DNA of 64,000 nucleotides from Tomocerus qinae. Lineage: Eukaryota; Arthropoda; Collembola; Entomobryomorpha; Tomoceridae. Of this stretch, positions 57,987-64,000 are shown piece after piece. The number at the start of each line of letters is the position of its first letter. Within the stretch, counting starts at the first letter, position 1. The notes under the pieces were generated by a model that saw only the letters and a program-made list of their open reading frames with translations, ran no database searches and was not told where the DNA came from. The position numbers and the translations under genes were made by a program. The DNA lies in contig CM034548.1 of NCBI GenBank assembly GCA_020055645.1, positions 19,282,001 to 19,346,000 on the forward strand, in the 5' to 3' direction.

Positions 57987-59201
57987 TTACTTTTTGAGGA
58001 TTCTGTTCATCTCCTTATTTTGGTGACCTATGCGGAAGGTCGCGTCTTCACTTTTTACCGTTATGCGCTCAATCAAACTATCTTGGTCTGCTAACTCTTG
58101 CTGCAATCCAAGACCCAACCCCTTCAGCTTGGAAAGCGAACTGCCTATCTCTTCCAAATTTTGGTCCAATATTTGATTGATGTCTCTCGAACTAGGCGAA
58201 GATTCAGCTCGTAATCGTATAGATGGATGATCCACTACATCAGAACTGCGCTCCGTTTGATCTTGAGACTCCAAAATTTTGCTTAACTCACTTTGTGCTC
58301 TGGGAAGCTTATCAAGTTTCTCATCAATGGAAGTGGACGTAGTTGGCATCGCGTCATTTTTGTTCCCAGCAAAGTAATTCTTAATGCTCCCGAAAACACT
58401 CTAGTAACAAAATACATGACAAATTATACACAAAAACTGTACAATTTAATAGCATAGTATTTTTTGAAAATTATAAATTTAATAGCTAATTACAAAACTG
58501 TGGAAGATACTCAAATTAAAAAATCAAATGCAAATTAGATACTCGTGAGTTAGCGCAATCTAACTCAAATATTATGACTACGGCGTTGAAAAACAAAACG
58601 CATTGCATTTTTTGTTGCTACTGATTGTGAATAAATTCCTGCTATAAATCCATTAGAATAAGTCCATAGCCCATATATTCAGAATAGTATGACCCAACTA
58701 AATGTTTCGGGGACAGTTTTTACGGAAATGCAAACAAAATAATGTGAATAAATTTAAAACCACGATTACTCACCTTGATACCTTGTATATGCTTTTGACT
58801 CGTCCGGAGAGATACATTTATGCCATCGAGCTTCTTTTCAGTATTCTCTAGTTGTTCTCGCTGTATTAACAGCTCCTAAAAATGGTTTAAATTGAGTTTA
58901 GTTTAGAAATTTAAGCGAAAATTACACATTAAATACTATAATTTATACTTTTTATACTAACATTTGCGGTTGCGTTTCCTATCTTTTCGGATTCATGTAA
59001 GAGACTAATGGATCGAGCAGATGACTGAATAGTACGTTCTTCAATTTCTCGCTTTTGCTCTAACAGTTGTTGTTTCCTCTGCTCAATTGACGTTGATTGA
59101 TAAGCTCGTGATCCCTTAAGGAATGTTGCGTCGTCCACATCGTCATCCGTTGTTGAAAAGAATGGATTTGATTTGTCATACGTATAGTTGGATCCCGCCA
59201 T
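57987..59201 (-). CDS. Snap29: SNAP29 (Qbc SNARE of membrane trafficking and autophagosome fusion)
   Basis: Exons on the - strand: 59201-58962, 58875-58774, 58400-57987 (756 nt, 251 aa; human SNAP29 is 258). The family supplies two SNARE helices to complexes such as syntaxin-17/SNAP29/VAMP8 in autophagosome-lysosome fusion and to other endomembrane fusions. Visible features are an N-terminal NPF motif followed by an acidic run (SNPFFSTTDDD), as in SNAP29, and a first SNARE coiled coil at about 45-110 (ending SQKHIQGIKSVFG, a close match to the family). A Ser-rich linker follows, and then a second SNARE helix at about 180-248. The whole protein lacks cysteine, so it has no palmitoylated patch; this separates SNAP29 from SNAP25/23. 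The start ATG at 59201 opens MAGSNYTYD. It ends convergent to DENR. Confidence 0.96.
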
Positions 59202-60561
59202 TTAAAATTCTGAATTCCAATAAACAAAATACAACATTGCAATAGTGATCAAAATTTTGTATAATTCAGCAATAATATGTACAAAATACAATATTAATTC
59301 ATAATTCTTAATTGATTATAATTTAAACTTAGATTATAATTCACTTGTAAAACAAATAGATTTTTGACGCTTTAAAGTTTGAATATTAGTCACTGTAAGT
59401 ACAAAGATTAATTTAATCAATAGTTTGTAATGTAAGGATTGAAACTTTAACTCCAGCTATTTAGTAGTCAGGAATGTTTGATAATTAAAAATTAAGCTGT
59501 AGTGATATATCTGTTGTTTGTTATATGTAACATTGAAGTTTAAAAAAATTAAAAACTATTTACTTTCTTTGTTGAGTACAAAACTAAACAGAAGAATCAA
59601 TTCAACAGCTGACTAATATGATGGTAAATATTATGGCCAATGCTCTTACTTACAAAGTTCTTACTGAAACTGAACTGACTGCTGAAGTGAAATCAATGCA
59701 ATGTTTGTATATTCTCTCCAAACTTTCCACTTCTCAAAATAAATAAATTAGTACTTAAAAATAAAGGATAAGTTACAGTTATTTGCCATAGACTAAAAAC
59801 TTACAGAATAATATTTCCAGATGCCAAAACTTGGGATAAGTTACACCGGATGGGCGTATTTTGTGGAGTTTCGCCCAATTTCTTGCCAAGAGAGAAGAGA
59901 TGAGATGACTAAGCTTTCTGATTCTCTGACTAATACAGTGAGGATTTAAATGGTTCGCTCAAAATTACTAAAGGAAAGTACGATAAGAAATAGTATTACT
60001 TCACTCTTTCTAGTCGCACATCACACAATAATATTATTATTGCAGCCAGAGTACTAAAGTATTTACCAACCAACCAAGAGCCAAAAAGAGAACGGAAGTG
60101 GAAGGAAATCAATCACGTTTTGTCGGGGCTACTATTGCTTTTGCATGACAGCTTGTAATTAACAGGTCCACACAACATTACACCGAATTCGGAAATAAAA
60201 TAGAAAATAAATGCAAATACCTCAAAGTTGCGTTTATTTACTGTAATCTCTATTTTATGAAATTATTCCAAACTTTAGGTCTAGGTAGAGCAATAAATGA
60301 TAAATGGACGATTCCACAACTCCATCTAAGATAGGCAGGTTAGAGGCATTTCAATACCTATTCATGTTAACTTGGTGGCCGCTCAACAAATTGCAATTCA
60401 ACAATTGCAATTGTGAAAAACCTCTTGAACTACGTCGGGTTAAATTGTGTGAAGTTGAGCAAATTTGGGCTAAATTGGTCTAAAGTTGGGCGCATTCAGC
60501 ATTGGGGTAAATTGGAATAGCTTGCCTATGTTACTAGTCATCATCATCTAATCTAAGTCAT
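59202..60561. other. SNAP29 upstream region
   Basis: AT-rich, no coding exon found. The SNAP29 promoter must be in the left part; no clear core promoter element was recognised. A palindromic TTGCAATTCAACAATTGCAA lies near 60390. Confidence 0.4.
60554..60561. repeat. Left copy of 8-bp target duplication TAAGTCAT
   Basis: Identical to 60839-60846 on the other side of the hAT-type element; it defines the insertion site. Confidence 0.9.
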
Positions 60562-60838
60562 CATAGGCGTCGGAACCGGGGGGACAGGGGGGACAATGTC
60601 CCCCCTTGAATAAGGCCAGGAGGGCCATGTCCCCCTAAAAAGATTCCAAAAACCAAACTAAAATTACATACGCACCGGAAAAGGCAATTTTTTGTCCAAA
60701 AAGGTTAAAAATCCAAAAAATTTTCGCGCTCCGCGCGAAATATGCCTTCCTTTTACCAATATTTTATTATTTTTGTGCCCCCCCTTTCTGAAGAAGCCAT
60801 TTTATCCCCCCTGGATAAATTACGTTCCGACGCCTATG
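60562..60838. mobile_element. hAT-type MITE, 277 bp, with perfect 8-bp target-site duplication
   Basis: The element begins CATAGGCGTCGGAAC and ends with its exact complement GTTCCGACGCCTATG (15-bp terminal inverted repeats). It is flanked by TAAGTCAT on both sides (60554-60561 and 60839-60846). An 8-bp duplication and CA...TG ends are the hallmark of the hAT superfamily. The interior is far more GC-rich at its ends than the host DNA, with G/C runs (GGGGGGACAGGGGGGACAAT and CCCCCC tracts) and a CGCGCTCCGCGCG palindrome near 60725-60737. There is no coding capacity. Because the TIRs and the duplication are undamaged, insertion is probably recent. Confidence 0.9.
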
Positions 60839-60846
60839 TAAGTCAT
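60839..60846. repeat. Right copy of 8-bp target duplication TAAGTCAT
   Basis: Identical to 60554-60561; it immediately follows the last base of the right terminal repeat. Confidence 0.9.
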
Positions 60847-61437
60847 CATATAATCGTAGACTGAGCATTTACCCACCTATATATGTCTGGTAGGATTGAA
60901 TTTTAGCGCGTTGTCAATTCGCTTGATCTAAAGAGACATTAACACTATGTAATTCCTTTCGAAATCAAATCGCGCATGCTGGGGACTTCCCATTTTCTGA
61001 TCGGATTTCTATTTTCTGCCGTCTTAGTCAAGTTCCTAGATCCTACCAACAATTACAATACAGATGTTAGTCATCTACAACTACTGTTAGCAGTACATTA
61101 TACTTTCTGTCGCTGCTGAATGCTGATTGCTGACTGTCGTCACTGATCGTCGCTGTTCCACATTATATTTGTAATAATATAATCACTAATTGTAGTTTAT
61201 CATTTACAATTTCTAATTATTTCAATAATAACAATAACGTCTGATTGAAAATAATTCTTTGGTATTTGGATTCAGGATTTGTATTTGTCGTTTGTAGTGT
61301 TTCCTTAAAAGTTGAAAGTATTTTCATTCGTTCTTCATCCTTCAAGTCGAAAATAATTTTTGAGGGTTAACAGTTATGAAAATAAAAATTTGTTTTTGAA
61401 TAAATGATTACAGATTGTTAACCCATCACCCACGGGA
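60847..61437. other. Non-coding spacer
   Basis: No gene recognised. It includes an irregular run of CTGCTGA/CTGATTGCTGACTG words near 61110-61155. A splice-acceptor-like GATTACAG ends at 61413, just before the interrupted frame that starts at 61438. Confidence 0.35.
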
Positions 61438-61782
61438 ATGGAATCAAAAGCTTCTCGCAAAATGAAAAATGATCATTCGATTGCCAATTGCGGGCATGGA
61501 CGGCATGGTAACTTTGGTGCTACATCAATGAACGCATTGTTGGCATTGCTGAATGCCAAATCTCCAGAAAAACATATCCTCCAGCTTATCTGCTGTCGCC
61601 AAACAAAGTGAGCAATTCCCTCCACCCGGGCAAACAAAGACAGAAAACATTCGAAACGTTTTGGAATGGAAATACGGAATCCCAATGATACTCTCATCAT
61701 ACGTGATCCGCAAGTTGATGCCTATGTCCAAAAGCCAAAAACGTTTCTATTCGGGAAGAACCCCACTCGTCGGATGTTCTGA
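61438..61782 (+). pseudogene. Interrupted reading frame of unknown origin, GC-richer than its surroundings
   Basis: From ATG 61438 the frame is open for 57 codons (MESKASRKMKNDHS...). It meets TGA at 61609-61611 and then continues in the same frame for a further 56 codons, with a plausible composition (NPNDTLIIRDPQVDAYVQKP, GKNPTRRMF), to TGA 61780. Base composition is clearly richer in G and C than the flanks. The other two forward frames are also open over parts of the block (one 92-codon ATG frame at 61553-61831). The TGA lies within AAA|GTGAGC, which could serve as a splice donor, so this may also be a real exon that is spliced before the stop. No family is recognised, and repeat remnants or a decayed gene are equally possible. 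Confidence 0.25.
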
Positions 61783-62174
61783 AGTGGATTGGCTTTCTCA
61801 CTTGAATATGAGAGTCACAAACATACCTTAAAGCCAGCGACGCTCCAGTAATTAGTTTAAAGAATTGATCATCTATTATTTAAATATTCAAGAATACCAA
61901 TTTTAGTTTCATATTTACCCACAAAAATATGTCTTTTATTTTATTTTAATTCATATGTAGGCCATTTTATGGAAATATTCACGACCCTTCGCAGAAACCA
62001 CGTATTATACTATTTGAAACTATTTCACATACGTATGTGTAACTCGATGACTCACTGTAAAGCTTGCTTTGCTTTCCTTCCACTCCGCTCACTCAGCCGG
62101 AGCAAAAAGCTCGGCGGAGTCTAAGCTGAAACTATAAACAAATTAGCAGGTGCCAAAGTTTGGCGGAGCCTAAG

Positions 62175-62215
62175 GTGCTATGAGACCTCCGATGCTATGA
62201 GACCTCCGATGCTAT
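62175..62215. repeat. 17-bp tandem repeat (about 2.5 copies)
   Basis: GATGCTATGAGACCTCC occurs with one changed base at 62175-62190, exactly at 62191-62207, and its first half again at 62208-62215. It sits in a CGGAG-rich stretch that leads into the minisatellite further right. Confidence 0.75.
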
Positions 62216-62296
62216 TGCACCACCAAAGACCTCTTCTTATTTAGTCCATTACGAATACAACCAACACCTGACTATTGTCGGAGCCCCATTTAAAAT

Positions 62297-62476
62297 CCTC
62301 CGAATAAATCCGAGTTACTCCGAATAAATCCGAGTTACGTACTCCGAATAAATCCGAATTACTCCGAATAAATTCGAGTTATTCCGAATAAATTCGAGTT
62401 ACTCCGAATAAATTCGAGTTACTCCGAATAAATCCGAGTTACTCCGAATAAATTCGAGCTATTCCGAATAAATTCT
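62297..62476. repeat. 20-bp minisatellite, nine units
   Basis: Nine adjoining copies of CTCCGAATAAATCCGAGTTA. Variants are mostly C/T changes (ATCCGA or ATTCGA, CTCC or TTCC), and there is one 4-bp insertion (CGTA) after the second copy. The last unit diverges into single-copy DNA. Confidence 0.9.
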
Positions 62477-62479
62477 ATA

Positions 62480-63891
62480 TTGATAGTCAATATTAATCTA
62501 TTTTCAATTTATTAGCACTTTTTGACTTATTTTGCTACCTTATAAGTACACTTTTCACTGCTCTTTCAAAGAAATATTCGAAATGAAATAGGTGCAAATA
62601 TTAAAATAAAATAAGCTTGGAAAACATGAAATCGCCATGTCAATCTTTAGACACGAAAGAGGCGCGATCTTGCGTTGGTTAGCTATAGAAAAGAGTTGTT
62701 TTAAAACGAAGTCTGTGTCCCATAATTTTAAACCGGCAATGCATTTTGCATACTTTGCTTTCGGATATATCATATTGTAAGGCAAAACGAAAGGTTTTCC
62801 TAAAGAACGGGAGTAAATATATAGTTAAACGTATAGAAAAGTTGCAAAAAGACAGTACGGATGTAAGGTGTGAAGAAGATATTGAAGCCTAGACCTAAAA
62901 CTTTATGGTCAAAGTAGACATGAGGCTGGTATTATTAACAAAAAATATCTTCTTCAATTATGAAATTATCATCAAACCGCCATTCGAAATAAGCTAGATT
63001 CCTTTGTGTAAATTTATTCGCATTGTTGTTACGGCCAGGGTTTATTGACGTTGACGGGCTCGTATTATTATAACATCAGAACAAAAACACAATTCACATA
63101 AGATAATATGATCGTAATGTGGCTTATTAAATAGCATTTGACAACTTCTAATACAAATTGGTTATGCTATTTCGACAAACTTAAATTTTTTAGTAGAGCT
63201 GGGTTTACTTTTTTACTACCCTCTTGAATTTTTTGACTTTTGGCAGTTCGCACACCTTTTTGTAGAATTAAATAACAGTACTGGGTAACTAACTATTCTT
63301 TAAACATATTTATTCGTAAGTTGTACTCATAGAATTTGTACGTTTTTTCAAAATCCCAGGGGGAATCTTATTTTTCTGATTTAAAAGGGAGCTTTTTGGT
63401 GACTTTGTGGGATTTTTTTCAAAAATGGAGTCTTTCTTTTTTCTCTGCATTTGAAGCTTCTCTGCAGTTATTATTTTGGTTTAGGAAATTCTGTTTTATC
63501 AGGAAATTGGGGCTGAAGCTAATTATCCACCACTTAGCTGGGTTCATTAGTAGTAAAGAAAAGATTATCGATATTAATTTTATTACGCTTCACAGACAAT
63601 AGAGATGACCCTTGAAATGTTTCTCAGAAATAAATAAGTAGCATACTTTGAGAAAAAAATAATCTGTGTGCATAGTGCATTAATTATTTAATTTGAAACG
63701 TTTGGAATAAAATTTTAAAATGCCTTGAAGCGAAAGTCTTACTATGCCCCCTTCTATTTCCAATAGAGGTCGACTGTCGCTACGTTCCTGCATACAAAGA
63801 ACGCACCAATCTTTACTCTACATAAGCATAAAGTGGGGCATGCGCATGGGATTCTTTCATTATTCTTGCATAAATGTTTGTATCTATGTCC
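62480..63891. other. Non-coding DNA at the right end
   Basis: No gene supported. The longest frame (63336-63602) has no ATG at its start and no recognisable product; the - strand frame 62785-62555 is similar. Confidence 0.35.
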
Positions 63892-63945
63892 GTAATATTT
63901 TGTAATTAATGAGTAAGGGTAATATTTTGTAATTAATGAGCAAGG
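63892..63945. repeat. 27-bp tandem duplication
   Basis: Two adjacent copies of a 27-bp unit starting GTAATATTTTGTAATTAATG, differing at one base (GAGTAAGG or GAGCAAGG). The high identity suggests a recent duplication. Confidence 0.85.
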
Positions 63946-64000
63946 ACTAGGCTATCAGTAGAGTCCAATCAACGGTCTATGATATTCGGGCCAATGCGCA

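Noticed and set aside
61609..61611. Selenocysteine TGA in the 61438-61782 frame
   Set aside because: No SECIS-like structure was recognised downstream and no selenoprotein family matches; decay or splicing is more likely.

Overview
The window is eukaryotic nuclear DNA. It is AT-rich, its genes are split by mostly short GT-AG introns, and the intergenic DNA is long. The six complete protein genes are closest, from memory of their families, to animal proteins (for example a slingshot cofilin phosphatase and an ISWI-class SMARCA5/ISWI remodeller). An arthropod, possibly a non-dipteran hexapod such as a springtail, is the most likely source. That placement is an inference and no species is claimed.

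Layout, left to right: (1) the last exon of an unidentified + strand gene (3-221). (2) The + strand CCR4-NOT deadenylase CAF1/POP2 gene (3422-5364, 7 coding exons, 314 aa). (3) On the - strand, a PGRMC-type membrane-anchored haem protein (9270-7328, 3 exons, 192 aa) whose first intron carries a 478-bp TA-flanked inverted-repeat element. (4) On the - strand, ISWI (17478-10746, 18 coding exons, 1023 aa). (5) A long gene-poor stretch (about 17.6-44 kb). It holds a 610-bp element with perfect 41-bp terminal repeats and stacked palindromes (22916-23525), a promoter-like block with CCAAT, TATA and initiator elements and a heat-shock-element-like pair (25743-26046), and a 366-bp fold-back element (26794-27159). 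(6) The + strand slingshot phosphatase gene (43999-53666, 9 coding exons, 1215 aa, 4.7-kb first intron). (7) The + strand DENR translation factor gene (55767-56872, 5 exons, 202 aa). (8) The convergent - strand SNAP29 gene (59201-57987, 3 exons, 251 aa). (9) A repeat-rich right end: a 277-bp hAT-type MITE with a perfect 8-bp target duplication, a GC-richer interrupted reading frame, and minisatellites.

In each of the six complete genes the exon lengths sum to a multiple of three and every intron has GT...AG borders, so the hand-built models are internally consistent. The genes are housekeeping or regulatory and do not form an operon or pathway: mRNA deadenylation, haem/sterol biology, chromatin remodelling, actin dynamics, translation re-initiation and membrane fusion. 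The most interesting material lies in the non-coding part: three families of non-autonomous inverted-repeat elements, and an isolated promoter-like block that could drive a non-coding or distant first exon.
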